A stretch of 64,000 bases of DNA from Frateuria aurantia DSM 6220 (GTDB lineage Bacteria; Pseudomonadota; Gammaproteobacteria; Xanthomonadales; Rhodanobacteraceae): NCBI RefSeq assembly GCF_000242255.2, contig NC_017033.1, positions 496,001 to 560,000 on the forward strand. Direction: 5' to 3'. The first letter of the stretch is position 1, and the number at the start of each line of letters is the position of its first letter. The notes under the pieces were generated by a model, which did no database searches, was not told the DNA's origin, and saw nothing but the letters and a program-made list of their open reading frames with translations. Of this stretch, positions 45,671 through 54,831 are shown piece by piece. Both the position numbers and the translations under genes were made by a program.

Positions 45671-46409
45671 GCCGATTTCGGTGGTGATCACCAGTTTCAA
45701 CAGTGCTGCCACGCTGGATGCCTGCCTGGCCAGCGTGGGCTGGGCCGAACAGCGGCTGGTACTGGATTCGGGGTCGACGGATGCCAGTCCGGCGATTGCC
45801 GCGCATCATCGGGCGGACTTCCATCGTCAGGCGTTTGCCGGCTATGCCCGCCAGAAGCAGGCCGCCGTCGACCTGGCTCGCTACGACTGGGTGTTGCTGC
45901 TGGATTCGGACGAGGCCTTGCCGGTCGGGTCCGAGACCTTGATCCGCGCCGCGCTGGCGACCGGTCATGCCCGCGGCTACCAGCTATGGCGTCGCGAGTG
46001 GATTCTCTGGCGCTGGCAGTCCCCGCGCAGCCGTCTCAACCATTATGTCCGGCTGTTCGATCGCCGCCATGCCCGGCTCAGTGATCTGCAGGTTCACGAG
46101 ACGGTACAGGTCGAGGGCGACGTCTCCCGCCTGGCGGTGGTGCTCGATCATCTCGGCCAGCCGGACATCGCCCAGCGAGTGGACAAGGCCAACCGCTATT
46201 CCAGCCTGCAACTGGGGGACCTGAGACAACGCCGTGATACCGGCGTGTGCTGGCGGCTGTGCCTGTATTCCAGCGTGGCGTTCTGGCGCTATTACCTGTG
46301 GCGTGGCCACTGGCGCGAGGGCTGGGCCGGCTATGTGTCAGCCCGGATCCATGCCTTCTATGCCTTTCTGAAATACGCGAAGCTGTACGAGGCTGACCGC
46401 AGGGACTGA
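45663..46409 (+). CDS. Glycosyltransferase family 2 (WaaE/KdtX-like)
   Basis: 248 residues with an inverting GT-A fold: PISVVITSFNSAATLDACLASV at the N-terminus, LDSGSTDAS (acidic donor-binding) and LLLDSDEALP (DxD), then a C-terminal half with VHETVQVEGD, typical of the beta-1,4-glucosyltransferase WaaE/LgtF type that decorates the first heptose. ATGs at 45651, 45654 and 45663 are all in frame; the last gives the typical N-terminus. It overlaps the ligase stop. Confidence 0.88.
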   Translation: MSEPISVVITSFNSAATLDACLASVGWAEQRLVLDSGSTDASPAIAAHHRADFHRQAFAGYARQKQAAVDLARYDWVLLLDSDEALPVGSETLIRAALATGHARGYQLWRREWILWRWQSPRSRLNHYVRLFDRRHARLSDLQVHETVQVEGDVSRLAVVLDHLGQPDIAQRVDKANRYSSLQLGDLRQRRDTGVCWRLCLYSSVAFWRYYLWRGHWREGWAGYVSARIHAFYAFLKYAKLYEADRRD

Positions 46410-46412
46410 GGC

Positions 46413-47561
46413 TCAGCCGGGCGCTGGCGGGTCGAGACTCGCCCCGGAGTCGGCCGCTGTGGTGGCGGTGCGCAGCCGATGATCCAGGCTGCCGGTCAGC
46501 ATCTCGATGAAGCGACCCACGATGGCCGGATTGGAGAAATTGTCGACCACGAAGCGGCGAGCGGCTTCACCCAGCTGCTGACGATAGCTGTCGTCACAGA
46601 CCTTCAGAATGGCCTGCTTCCAGGTCTCGACGTCCCCGGCCGGAAGCAACAGGCCGGTGGCACCATCGATCAGCGTCTCGCGGCTGCCACCGACATCGCT
46701 GGCCAGCACCGGCAGGGCGCAGGCCTGGGCCTCGATCGACACCCGGCCGAAGGTTTCGGTCGCCAGCGAGGGGAAGGCCAGCATCGAGAAGGCCGGATAA
46801 TAGATCTGCGGAGTGGCCACCCAACGCACCTGCCGATGGCGGTCGGCGAAGGGGCTGCGCGCGATGGCCGCGGCCAGTTCATCGGCTTCGGGACCGTCGC
46901 CGAGCCAGAGGGCATGCAGACGAGGCTCCTCGGCCATGGCCAGATCCAGCGCAGCCAGCAACGAAAAAATACCTTTGCTGCCATGAATGCGCCCGCAGTA
47001 TCCGACGACGATGGCCTCACCGGGGATGCCCAGCTCGTAGCGCATGCGCTGCCCCTGGCGGGCATCGGGGCGAAACTGCAAGGTGTTGACCGAGTTGTAG
47101 ATCACCTTGACACGCTGCGGGGCAATGCCCTGATCCAGATAGGCCTGGCGGGCATGAGCGGAGACAGCGACAAAGCAGTGGGCCAGCCGTGGTATCAAGG
47201 CCGCAGAGATCTTGCGCATGGGGGGCGTGCGGTGCCGGAACAGGGCGACCGGAATACGGAAGCAACGACCCAGCAGAAGGATCGGCGTGTACTCCTTGCC
47301 GAAGTTGCCGATCAGCCAGTCCGGCCGCAGGTCCCGGATGGCCTTGACCGACGTGGCATAGCCGCGCGGATCCAGAATATTGCGGAACCTGGAGGGATAT
47401 ATCCGGATGCCGCTGCCGGCCAGCTGTGTCGCTATCAGTCCGTCCGGATACAGCACGGCACTGACCTGGTGGCCGGCTTCGGCCAGTGACTGGGCCAAGG
47501 CAATGAAATGGGTCGCCGCACCGGTATGCTCGGGGTTGGTACCGATCAGCAGGAATTTCAT
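46413..47561 (-). CDS. GT4-family glycosyltransferase
   Basis: 382-residue GT-B enzyme: MKFLLIGTNPEHTGAATHFI N-terminus (Gly-rich turn), VIYNSVNTLQFRP, GYCGRIHGSKGIFSLLAAL in the donor domain, and the E-x7-E motif around LATETFGRVSIEAQA followed by PVLASDVGGSRETL. Retaining activity expected; sugar not predictable. The stop is next to the GT2 gene (convergent); its start overlaps the deacetylase stop by four bases, so the two are coupled. Confidence 0.9.
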   Translation of the reverse strand: MKFLLIGTNPEHTGAATHFIALAQSLAEAGHQVSAVLYPDGLIATQLAGSGIRIYPSRFRNILDPRGYATSVKAIRDLRPDWLIGNFGKEYTPILLLGRCFRIPVALFRHRTPPMRKISAALIPRLAHCFVAVSAHARQAYLDQGIAPQRVKVIYNSVNTLQFRPDARQGQRMRYELGIPGEAIVVGYCGRIHGSKGIFSLLAALDLAMAEEPRLHALWLGDGPEADELAAAIARSPFADRHRQVRWVATPQIYYPAFSMLAFPSLATETFGRVSIEAQACALPVLASDVGGSRETLIDGATGLLLPAGDVETWKQAILKVCDDSYRQQLGEAARRFVVDNFSNPAIVGRFIEMLTGSLDHRLRTATTAADSGASLDPPAPG

Positions 47562-48355
47562 CGGCGGCGATCCTCGTAGCCGCTCAAGCTGCGCCAGGCG
47601 AACTGGGGCAGCAGGTGATGGCGGGCGATCTGGATGCGCGGCAATTCCCACAGGCCGGGACTTCCCGACGGCCGGGCGCGGCCGCGGCGAGTGGTGGTCG
47701 CGGCGTGATAGCCGGCCTCGATGGCAGCTTGCACCACCCGGGGATCATGATCGCCGTAGGGATAGCAGAACTGGGTGACCGGCTGACCCAGCAGGTCTTC
47801 CAATTCGGCCCGCGAGCCCAGCACCTCGTCTCGCAGCTCGCTGTCGTTGCAGCGGGTCAGGTGTGGGTGACTGCGGGTATGGGCTCCGACTTCCTGGCCG
47901 GCCGCTGTCCATTCCTGCAGCTGCGCAGGGCTCATCAAGGGTTTGCAGATGCCCAGTTTGCTTGCATCCCACCGGTTGTACTGACCGACCCGGCTGCTGA
48001 CCACATAACAGGTGGCGGTAAAGCCGTGGCGCTGCAAGACCGGCAGGGCGGACTCGAGATTGTCGGCATAGCCGTCATCCAGAGTGATGACGACCACCTT
48101 GCCGGCCTTCTCGCCGCGCAGATGGGGCATGGCATCGCGCATCGACAGGCCACGGTAACCCAGGCCATGCAGCAGACTCATCTGCCGTGCGAAACGGGCC
48201 GGTGACACATACAGGCTGCGATAGCGCTCGATCTCGCGCGGGACCCGGGCGATGTTGTGGTACATCAGGATCGGAACGGGACGACTGGACAAGGAAGCAC
48301 CATCAGCAAGTGGGAGATCGCGATGGCCATAGGCGCCCGGACAGCGGCCGGGCAT
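47558..48355 (-). CDS. Polysaccharide deacetylase (NodB-like)
   Basis: About 240-265 residues. NodB metal-dependent deacetylase motifs: VVITLDDGYADN (catalytic Asp pair), GQEVGAHTRSHPHLTR (H-x3-H metal site) and QFCYPYGDHD. It opens with VPILMYHNIARV. The true start is unclear: ATG at 48355 gives a poor N-terminal stretch; a TTG at 48292 is possible. Likely removes N-acetyl groups from a surface sugar. In an operon with the GT4 gene. Confidence 0.9.
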   Translation of the reverse strand: MPGRCPGAYGHRDLPLADGASLSSRPVPILMYHNIARVPREIERYRSLYVSPARFARQMSLLHGLGYRGLSMRDAMPHLRGEKAGKVVVITLDDGYADNLESALPVLQRHGFTATCYVVSSRVGQYNRWDASKLGICKPLMSPAQLQEWTAAGQEVGAHTRSHPHLTRCNDSELRDEVLGSRAELEDLLGQPVTQFCYPYGDHDPRVVQAAIEAGYHAATTTRRGRARPSGSPGLWELPRIQIARHHLLPQFAWRSLSGYEDRRR

Positions 48356-48455
48356 GTCGCCATCAGCGTATGGGGGGCACTATCGGGGGGATGGCTTTCG
48401 CCGGGCTGTCGGTGTTGCCGGCCGATGCCGGCGTGGCGGGAGGGCGATCTTTCCT

Positions 48456-49385
48456 TCAGTAGATCCCCGGCTCACCCGGCGGGCGAGTCTTGAAGCGCTT
48501 GTGCACCCACAGATATTGCTCGGGAGCCTTCCGCACCATCTGCTCGATGCATAGGTTGATCCGTGCCGTGTCGGCATCCACGTCCTGACTGGGAAAGTTT
48601 TCCAGTGGCGGACCGAGTCGCAGGACGTAGCCGGCATTGTCCGGCAGCCGCTGGTGCTGGAAAGGCAGCACCAGCGCATTGGACATCCGGGCCAGATGAT
48701 GGGTTGCGGTAATGGTGGCTGCCGGCACGCCAAAGAACGGCACGAAACGGCTGTCCTTGCTGCGCATATCCTGGTCCGGGGCGTACCACAAGGTGCCTCC
48801 CTGTTTGAGATGGCGCACGGTGCCGCGAAGATCGTCTTTCTCGAACATGGCGTAGGCATAACGCTTCAGGCGGGCCCGCAGTACGGCCCACTCGAAGACT
48901 TCCGAATCCATTCGGCGGTACATGCCTGCCACCGTAGTGGCATTGCCTATCATGCGAGCGGCAATTTCCAGATGGGAAAAGTGGCCACCGACCAGGATGG
49001 CTCCCCGACCGGTCGCCAAGGCGGCCTGAAGATGCTCCAGGCCTTCGATCCGGGTTGGAACCCGGGGCCAGGCGCGGCGAGGAGTCATCCAGCCTAGCGC
49101 GAATTCCACGGCCATCAGGCCCATATCACGCAGATTCGCTTCCAGCAGGGCGGCATGCTGGTCCGGCGGCAGATCGGGAAAGCACAGAGCGAGGTTGCGG
49201 TCGGCAACTTTGCGGCGCGAGGAACCCCATCGCACGGTGAGCGCACCCAGCCGGCGCCCCAGCCACATCTGGGCGGGATAAGGCAGCATGGCGATCAGTT
49301 TGGCCATGCCAAGGCCCAGCCAGGCACCCCAGTGACGAGGGCCCAGCAGATGGGAGGGGAAGGGTTTGGGGATGGCTCCGGGCAT
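48456..49385 (-). CDS. lpxL: Lipid A biosynthesis acyltransferase (LpxL/HtrB family)
   Basis: 309 residues, membrane-anchored. The catalytic H-x4-E is visible in GGHFSHLEIAARM (about 134-146), with RNLALCFPDLPPDQ near 63 and a PDQDMRSKDSRFVPFFGVPA segment typical of lauroyl/myristoyl transferases. It adds a secondary acyl chain to Kdo2-lipid IVA. The gene is divergent from waaA, the Kdo transferase that makes its substrate. Confidence 0.93.
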   Translation of the reverse strand: MPGAIPKPFPSHLLGPRHWGAWLGLGMAKLIAMLPYPAQMWLGRRLGALTVRWGSSRRKVADRNLALCFPDLPPDQHAALLEANLRDMGLMAVEFALGWMTPRRAWPRVPTRIEGLEHLQAALATGRGAILVGGHFSHLEIAARMIGNATTVAGMYRRMDSEVFEWAVLRARLKRYAYAMFEKDDLRGTVRHLKQGGTLWYAPDQDMRSKDSRFVPFFGVPAATITATHHLARMSNALVLPFQHQRLPDNAGYVLRLGPPLENFPSQDVDADTARINLCIEQMVRKAPEQYLWVHKRFKTRPPGEPGIY

Positions 49386-49537
49386 AGCCGGTCAGTTTAG
49401 CAGGAGCCGAGGCGCAGGTTCAGTGCCCGCAGGTGGTCAGTCATCGTGACGGCAAGGCAGGATCGGGCGACAGCCTGCCACCCGAGGCCGCCCGGCGCTT
49501 CGCGTATACTGGCCGCCCCTACACGGACTCTGCGATC

Positions 49538-50800
49538 TTGGGTTTTCTGTATACCTTGGTGATGTACCTGGCGATGCCCGTGGTGGTGGCCCGGCTGTTG
49601 TTCCGGGGCGTACGCAACCGGCAGTACCACTATCGCTGGCGCGAACGTTTCGGCCGCTTCAAGGCGCCGGGCTTCAGTCAAAGCCTGTGGGTGCATGCCG
49701 TTTCCGTCGGTGAGGTCAATGCCGCCGAACCCTTGGTGAGGGCCTTGCAGGCTCGATATCCGGAGCGGCAACTGGTGCTGACCACGGTCACGCCCACCGG
49801 CTCGGCCAGGGCCAGACAGCTGTTCGGCGATTCGCTCTTCCATGTCTACCTGCCCTACGATCTGCCTTTCGCGGTGGCTTCCTTTCTGGGGCGGATCCGC
49901 CCGGCTCTTGCCATCATCGTGGAAACCGAGATCTGGCCCAACTTGTACCGTGCCTGCCAGCGGCGCGGCATTCCCCTGCTGATCGTCAATGCCAGGCTCT
50001 CCGAGCGCTCCATGCGGGGATATCGTGCTCTGGGGCGACTGGTTTCGGACTCGCTGGCCTGTGTCAGCTATGTAGCAGCTCAGTCGCAGGCCGATGCAGC
50101 ACGGTATCGCGAGCTGGGTGCTCCGGCCGAGCGGGTCGGGGTCACCGGCTATATGAAGTTCGATACCCAGGTGCCGCCCAATGCCATGGAAAAGGGCATG
50201 GAATGGCGTCGGCACTGGGGCGAGGACAGGCCGGTATGGATTGCGGCCAGTACCCATGAAGGGGATGAAGCCGCCGTGTGGCAGGCACATGCCGCCCTGC
50301 TCAGGCAGATGCCAAATGCGCTGCTGCTGATTGCCGGGCGTCATCCCGAGCGGTTTCGATTGCTGGAGTCGCACGCGAGAGGGCAGGGATTTGCGGTCGC
50401 CACCCGTCGTCAGCATCGACTGGCCGGACCACAACATCAGGTCTTCGTGATCGATTCGATGGGAGAATTGATGCCGTTCTTCGCGGCATCGGACGTCGCT
50501 TTTGTCGGTGGCAGCCTCTGTCCGATCGGCGGCCACAATGTGCTGGAGCCTGCCGCGCTGTCCAGACCTGTCGTCGTCGGTCCGTATACCTTCAATTTCG
50601 AAGGCATCACATCCAGTCTGCTGGAGGCCGGTGCGGCCGAGCGGATCAGCGATGCTGCCGGACTGGCCCGGGCCATCGGAGCCTGCCTTGCCGATCCGCA
50701 GCGACGAGCGCAGATGGGCGAGGCAGGCCGCCGGGTATTCGAGCGCGAGCGAGGCGCCGTCGGTCGGGTGATGCAGCTGATCGACAGCGCGCTGCACTGA
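49538..50800 (+). CDS. waaA: 3-deoxy-D-manno-octulosonic acid transferase
   Basis: Adds Kdo residues from CMP-Kdo to lipid IVA at the inner membrane. With a TTG start at 49538 the protein has 420 residues and the typical N-terminal anchor GFLYTLVMYLAMPVV; an ATG at 49562 would shorten it. Motifs: HAVSVGEVNAAEPLVRAL (early Glu), ETEIWPNLYRAC, ASTHEGDE and GGSLCPIGGHNVLEPAAL near 310-330. It is divergent from lpxL and convergent with tolC. Confidence 0.95.
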   Translation: MGFLYTLVMYLAMPVVVARLLFRGVRNRQYHYRWRERFGRFKAPGFSQSLWVHAVSVGEVNAAEPLVRALQARYPERQLVLTTVTPTGSARARQLFGDSLFHVYLPYDLPFAVASFLGRIRPALAIIVETEIWPNLYRACQRRGIPLLIVNARLSERSMRGYRALGRLVSDSLACVSYVAAQSQADAARYRELGAPAERVGVTGYMKFDTQVPPNAMEKGMEWRRHWGEDRPVWIAASTHEGDEAAVWQAHAALLRQMPNALLLIAGRHPERFRLLESHARGQGFAVATRRQHRLAGPQHQVFVIDSMGELMPFFAASDVAFVGGSLCPIGGHNVLEPAALSRPVVVGPYTFNFEGITSSLLEAGAAERISDAAGLARAIGACLADPQRRAQMGEAGRRVFERERGAVGRVMQLIDSALH

Positions 50801-50826
50801 CGATCAGCTCCCATCCATGAAACGGC

Positions 50827-52272
50827 TTACGGAGAAAGAGGCGGCAGCCCGTTGGAATCGGCGGTCAGCAGATTGTTGACCTGGGTCAGGTCGCTGAGAC
50901 CCAGCACGCCGGCCGCCTGCTTCAGTGCCAGCTGGTACAGCACGAACTGGTGACGAGCAGTGGTATAGCTGCTCTGGGCACTGAACAAGGTCTGCTGGGC
51001 ATTCAGCACATCGATCATGTTCTCCGTGCCCGCGGTGTAGCCGGCGACGGTGGCGTCGCGGGATTTCAGGCCCGACTCCACGGCCAGCCGATCAGCCTGC
51101 ACCGTATTGATGCCGGCCAGGATCTGGCGATAGTTGTTGAGCGTGTTGCGGGTGACGGTGCGGCGCTCGGCCTCGGTCGAATCCACGGCGGCATCACGGT
51201 TGTAGATCGCTTCGCGGACCTGGGACTGGATCACCCCGCCGCTGAAGATCGGGATATTCAGCGAGACACCGATGACGGTATCGCCGTTGTTGCCGGTCGA
51301 GGTCGGGCTGCCGCCGTGCTGATACCAGCTGCGGGAGTTGTTGTAACTGGCGCTGGCACTCAGCGTCGGCAGATGGCCGGCACGGGCCACGTCGATGCTG
51401 CGTTCGTCGGCCTGTACGGTGTACTGGCTGCTGAGCAGGGTCGGATTGCTGTTCAGCGCCTTCTGGACCCACAACGCTTCGCTGGCCGGCTGCGGCGGAT
51501 CCAGCGGCATGTCATAGCGCAGGCGCTTGAGTTGACCGGTGGGCTTGCCGGTCAGCTGGGTCAGCGCCTCGCGGTCATCCGCAAGGGTCGCCTGATCGGT
51601 ATATACGATGGCCTGAGCCTGCTGGTAGGCGGCCTTGGCCTGCAGCAACGACTGGATCGCGGTCAGACCGTTGTCGAACTGGGCCTGGGCCTGGTCGAAC
51701 TGGCCCTTCAAGGCGGAGGCATTGGCCTGGGCGTAGGCCAGCTGCTCCTGATCGGTCAGGATGGTCAGATAGGCCTGGGCGACGTTATAGGCCAGCGTCT
51801 GCAGGGCGGCTTCGTAGCTCTGCTCCTGGGCGGCGGTGCTGGCATGGGCCACCCGGACCTGACCGAACTGGGCGAAGTTGATCAGGGTCTGGCTGGCCGT
51901 CGCGGTCCAGGCCATGGTCCGGGTATGTCCGGTGGTGCCGCCGTTGGTGACCAGACTCTGGGCGCCGTAGTCGCGGACCAGCGCCGTGCCGCCATTGGAG
52001 GTCGGTACCGTGGCGTAGACCGGTACGGCGCTGGACAGGCTGTAGCTGTTGCCATTGGTCTGGCTGAAGCTGCCGGTGCCGTTGATCTGCGGCAGCAAGG
52101 CGCCCCGGGCCTGCGCGATCGATTCGCGGGTGGCCAGATACTGGGCATTGGCCTGGGCCAGGGTGGGGTTGTTCAGCAGGGCTTGCTGATACGCTTCCAC
52201 CAGGTCCTCACTATGGCCTAGTGCGGGGATGGCAGCTGCAGCCAGCGCAACGGTCAGGAGCTTCAAACGCAT
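50827..52272 (-). CDS. tolC: TolC family outer-membrane protein
   Basis: 481 residues with a signal peptide (MRLKLLTVALAAAAIPALG, ending before HSEDLVEAYQQA). Two OEP repeats: NNPTLAQANAQYLATRESIAQAR with LLPQINGTGSFSQ, and NPTLLSSQYTVQADERSI with LPTLSASASYNNS; SLNIPIFSGGVIQSQVREA marks the second repeat. GTENMIDVLNAQQTLFSAQ near the end is typical of classical TolC. Next to pcm, as in other Xanthomonadales, which suggests it is the general housekeeping TolC. Confidence 0.95.
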   Translation of the reverse strand: MRLKLLTVALAAAAIPALGHSEDLVEAYQQALLNNPTLAQANAQYLATRESIAQARGALLPQINGTGSFSQTNGNSYSLSSAVPVYATVPTSNGGTALVRDYGAQSLVTNGGTTGHTRTMAWTATASQTLINFAQFGQVRVAHASTAAQEQSYEAALQTLAYNVAQAYLTILTDQEQLAYAQANASALKGQFDQAQAQFDNGLTAIQSLLQAKAAYQQAQAIVYTDQATLADDREALTQLTGKPTGQLKRLRYDMPLDPPQPASEALWVQKALNSNPTLLSSQYTVQADERSIDVARAGHLPTLSASASYNNSRSWYQHGGSPTSTGNNGDTVIGVSLNIPIFSGGVIQSQVREAIYNRDAAVDSTEAERRTVTRNTLNNYRQILAGINTVQADRLAVESGLKSRDATVAGYTAGTENMIDVLNAQQTLFSAQSSYTTARHQFVLYQLALKQAAGVLGLSDLTQVNNLLTADSNGLPPLSP

Positions 52273-52319
52273 GGAATGCCTCGTGGCAGGGTATTCGGAA
52301 AATTCACCGAGCCGTCGGT

Positions 52320-52985
52320 TCAGAACACGAACTGGCGCGACGGTTCGGCGTGGGTCAGGTAGGGGACATCGGTTTCAAACAGCTCGTCCTCTCGGATCTC
52401 GCTGCCCTGGCCGCGGGTCAGCAGCACGGCCTTCTGCGCCGGCGACTGACCATGGATCACGAACAGCCGACCGCCGGGCTTCAGCCAGTGCAGGAAATCC
52501 TGTGGAATCCGGGCCGAGGCCCCGCTGAGGACGATGGCATCGAAGCTCTGTTGCGGCAGGCTGTCGCCAAAAGCATCGGCGGCCAGCAACTCCACATGGC
52601 GGAAGCCGGCGGAAAGCAGTTTCGGCGCGGCCTGGGCAATGAAGTCAGGTTCGATGTCCAGACTCAGCACCTTGCCGGCAGGCACCAGTGCAGCCAGACA
52701 GGCGGTGAGAAAGCCCGAACCGGTGCCGATCTCCAGCACCGATTCGTGCGGCTGCAGCGCAAGCGCCTGAAGCAGCCGGCCTTCGATCACGGGCTTCAGC
52801 ATCACCTGGCCGTGTCCGATGGGCAGGGCCAGATCCGCGAAGGCGAGCTGACGATAGGCCGCGGGCACAAAGTCTTCGCGAGGCACTCGCGCCAGTACAT
52901 TCAGCACGTCCGCATCGAGGACGGCCCAGGGCCGCACCTGCTGTTCGATCATGTTCTGGCGCGCCAGTTCGAGATTCATAGCCAT
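52320..52985 (-). CDS. pcm: Protein-L-isoaspartate O-methyltransferase
   Basis: 221 residues, SAM-dependent repair enzyme. Class I methyltransferase motifs: LEIGTGSGFLTACLA (motif I), a following acidic loop LSLDIEPDF and GGRLFVIHG (motif III). N-terminal QNMIEQQVRPWAVLD and GHGQVMLKPV (the usual GxGQTIS/M-P region) fit Pcm. The C-terminus is short. It sits 47 bases before tolC. Confidence 0.93.
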   Translation of the reverse strand: MAMNLELARQNMIEQQVRPWAVLDADVLNVLARVPREDFVPAAYRQLAFADLALPIGHGQVMLKPVIEGRLLQALALQPHESVLEIGTGSGFLTACLAALVPAGKVLSLDIEPDFIAQAAPKLLSAGFRHVELLAADAFGDSLPQQSFDAIVLSGASARIPQDFLHWLKPGGRLFVIHGQSPAQKAVLLTRGQGSEIREDELFETDVPYLTHAEPSRQFVF

Positions 52986-53263
52986 TGTTCAGACCGCCTT
53001 CAATCTGCGATGAGTGAATTGGGAAACCTGCTTAGAAACAACGTCCAATGATGACACAGCTTGCGGTCGCGCCATGGTTGCCCTGTAGTGCCGGAAGTCA
53101 CTTGCCGGCACCTTGACGCAGGCCTCTGATCGATTCGAGCATCTGGCGGGAGCATCCCTCAGGTGCCGACTTGCGAGCCCCCTTGGACAGTAACGTCCGG
53201 CGACAGACCCGCAGTCATTCGCCGGAGCGCGATCTATCTGTTCAGGGTCGGCAGCTGGCTGTC

Positions 53264-53292
53264 GTGAAAATAAGTGAACTATACCGTATAAT
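53264..53292 (+). promoter_or_regulatory. Sigma-70 promoter of the TetR gene
   Basis: GTGAAA (-35, four of six) and a perfect TATAAT (-10) are separated by 17 bases. The ATG is 36 bases after the -10. Confidence 0.7.
53280..53290 (+). promoter_or_regulatory. Candidate TetR operator overlapping the -10 element
   Basis: TATACCGTATA is a dyad around a central C, placed across the spacer and the first part of TATAAT. Binding here would block the TetR promoter, the usual autorepression arrangement. Confidence 0.45.
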
Positions 53293-53327
53293 AAAGTGAC
53301 GTGGCTAATTTGTGAAGGTATTCAGTG

Positions 53328-53987
53328 ATGAGCAGGAGTCCGGAGGTGCGGTGCCAGGGACCTGGCCGACCCAAGGATATGGAGAAGCGCGCGGCGATTC
53401 TGAAATCGGCGACGACGCTGTTCATGCGCAGCTCCTTTGCGGGCACCAGCATGGACGCCGTGGCCTCCGACGCCGGTGTCTCCAAACTCACGGTCTACAG
53501 TCATTTCGGGGACAAGGACAGCTTGTTCCGTGAAGTCATCCGCGCATGCATGCAGGACGCGATGCCGGATGAGCAGTTCACCTACCATCCGGAAGTGGAC
53601 GTGGTCCATGTGCTGACCGATCTGGCCCGTCGGATGGTGCATATCGATACCGATCCGCAGATGGTCAGCACCTTCCGGGTGATCTTCGGCGATTGCCAGC
53701 AGGGCAACCCTCGCTACGGCCGGCTGGTCTGGGAAGAAGGTCCCTTGCGCGGCCGCAAGCTCGCGGCCGGCCTGCTGCGGCAGGCCGAACAGGAGGGCAA
53801 GCTCGATCTGGGAGGGCTGACCCCGGAGGTGGCGGCCACCCAGTTCTTTGCCTTGATCAAGGGCGACGTGATGATGCGTCGCCTGTGTGGCTGCGACGAC
53901 ATGACGGATCCCAGCTGCCGGGTGGCGGTGGAAGAGCATGCGATGGCCGGCGTGAAGACCTTCCTGCGGGCCTTCCAGCCGCGCTGA
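53328..53987 (+). CDS. TetR/AcrR family transcriptional regulator
   Basis: 219 residues. N-terminal TetR helix-turn-helix: KRAAILKSATTLFMRSSFAG, then the recognition helix in DAGVSKLTVYSHFGDKDSLF (about 42-61). The C-terminal ligand domain has two Cys in RRLCGCDD. The ATG at 53328 is preceded by GTG (53325) as a possible alternative and by GAAGG. It is divergent from pcm-tolC and followed by the ferritin-like gene 152 bases away. Target unknown; the palindrome upstream suggests autoregulation. Confidence 0.92.
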   Translation: MSRSPEVRCQGPGRPKDMEKRAAILKSATTLFMRSSFAGTSMDAVASDAGVSKLTVYSHFGDKDSLFREVIRACMQDAMPDEQFTYHPEVDVVHVLTDLARRMVHIDTDPQMVSTFRVIFGDCQQGNPRYGRLVWEEGPLRGRKLAAGLLRQAEQEGKLDLGGLTPEVAATQFFALIKGDVMMRRLCGCDDMTDPSCRVAVEEHAMAGVKTFLRAFQPR

Positions 53988-54139
53988 GCTGATCGGCTTC
54001 TATGACGGCGGACGGTAATCGCGGCTGAACGGCTGATTTGTCAATGGCCTTGGGGCGGTGCAATGATGTCGGCATTGCCGCCGGAAGACCCGGCGCAAGG
54101 CTCAGGTAGCACTCACCCACTCTTCACGAGGAGGCAGGT

Positions 54140-54727
54140 ATGACCGACAAGCCGTTTCTGACCGACATGGAAACCATTCGCAAGCGTGCCAGGCAGCATA
54201 TCGACCAAGGTGCCGTCACCGCCGGTTACACGGCGGACAGAAAGGTCGTGGTGGATCTGCTGAACGCCGCCCTGGCTACTGAAATCGTTTGCGTGCTGCG
54301 CTACAAATATCATTACTACATGGCTTCGGGCATCAACTCCAAGGCGGTCGCCGCCGAGTTTCTGGAACATGCCAATGAAGAGCAGGGCCATGCGGACCTG
54401 ATCGCCGAACGGATCACCCAGCTTGAAGGCAAGCCGGATTTCTCGCCGAAGGGCTTGTCCGAACGCAGTCATGCGGACTACGTCGAAGGTGACGATCTGG
54501 TCGACATGATCAAGGAAAATCTGGTGGCCGAACGGATTGCCATCGACACTTACCGCGAGATCATCCAGTATCTGGGACATGAGGATCCCACTACCCGGCG
54601 CATGCTGGAAGGCATCCTTGCCAGCGAGGAAGAGCACGCCGAGGACATGGGCAGTCTGCTGGAGCAGCTGGGCAAGAAGGGCGAACCGGCGAAGCCGGCT
54701 CCGGTGCGGGTTCGCGCCCAGGCTTGA
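54140..54727 (+). CDS. Ferritin-like protein (bacterioferritin-like)
   Basis: 195 residues, four-helix bundle with the diiron ligands in E...ExxH...E...ExxH order: ATEIVCVLRYKYHYYM, EFLEHANEEQGHADL, ENLVAERIAIDTY and EEEHAEDMG. An extra N-terminal part (about 1-45) precedes the bundle. It is longer than classic Bfr and lacks a clear heme Met. GAGGAGG precedes the ATG. A U-weak hairpin follows. It probably stores or detoxifies iron, or oxygen species, in the cytosol. Confidence 0.85.
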   Translation: MTDKPFLTDMETIRKRARQHIDQGAVTAGYTADRKVVVDLLNAALATEIVCVLRYKYHYYMASGINSKAVAAEFLEHANEEQGHADLIAERITQLEGKPDFSPKGLSERSHADYVEGDDLVDMIKENLVAERIAIDTYREIIQYLGHEDPTTRRMLEGILASEEEHAEDMGSLLEQLGKKGEPAKPAPVRVRAQA

Positions 54728-54767
54728 GACCCGGCCGAGCCGCGCTTTGCGGCGGGTGGTGGAAATC

Positions 54768-54810
54768 CGGGCGGACAGTCGCATTGGCGGCTGTCCGCCC
54801 GCATTGTTTT
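54768..54810 (+). terminator. Terminator after the ferritin-like gene
   Basis: CGGGCGGACAG (54768-54778) pairs with CTGTCCGCCCG (54791-54801), followed by CATTGTTTT. Stem of 11 bp, loop of 12. Confidence 0.75.
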
Positions 54811-54831
54811 GCAGAAGGCAGGAGAGTTGTG

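Larger units (their letters stand above)
52986..53327. other. Divergent intergenic region between pcm and the TetR gene
   Basis: About 342 bases with no gene. A 24-base near-palindrome (GTGCCGGAAGT...CCGGCAC, 53088-53111, 7-bp arms) and a TATACCGTATA dyad at 53280-53290 are the notable elements. The pcm-tolC promoter must lie on the left half. The TetR promoter lies at the right. Confidence 0.5.

Noticed and set aside
49500-49515. TATACT before waaA as a strong promoter
   Set aside because: No -35 element lies 16-18 bases upstream, so I did not call it.
50950-52221. Long open frame antisense to tolC
   Set aside because: Gly/Ala/Val-rich shadow of the tolC coding strand with no family motif or ribosome site.
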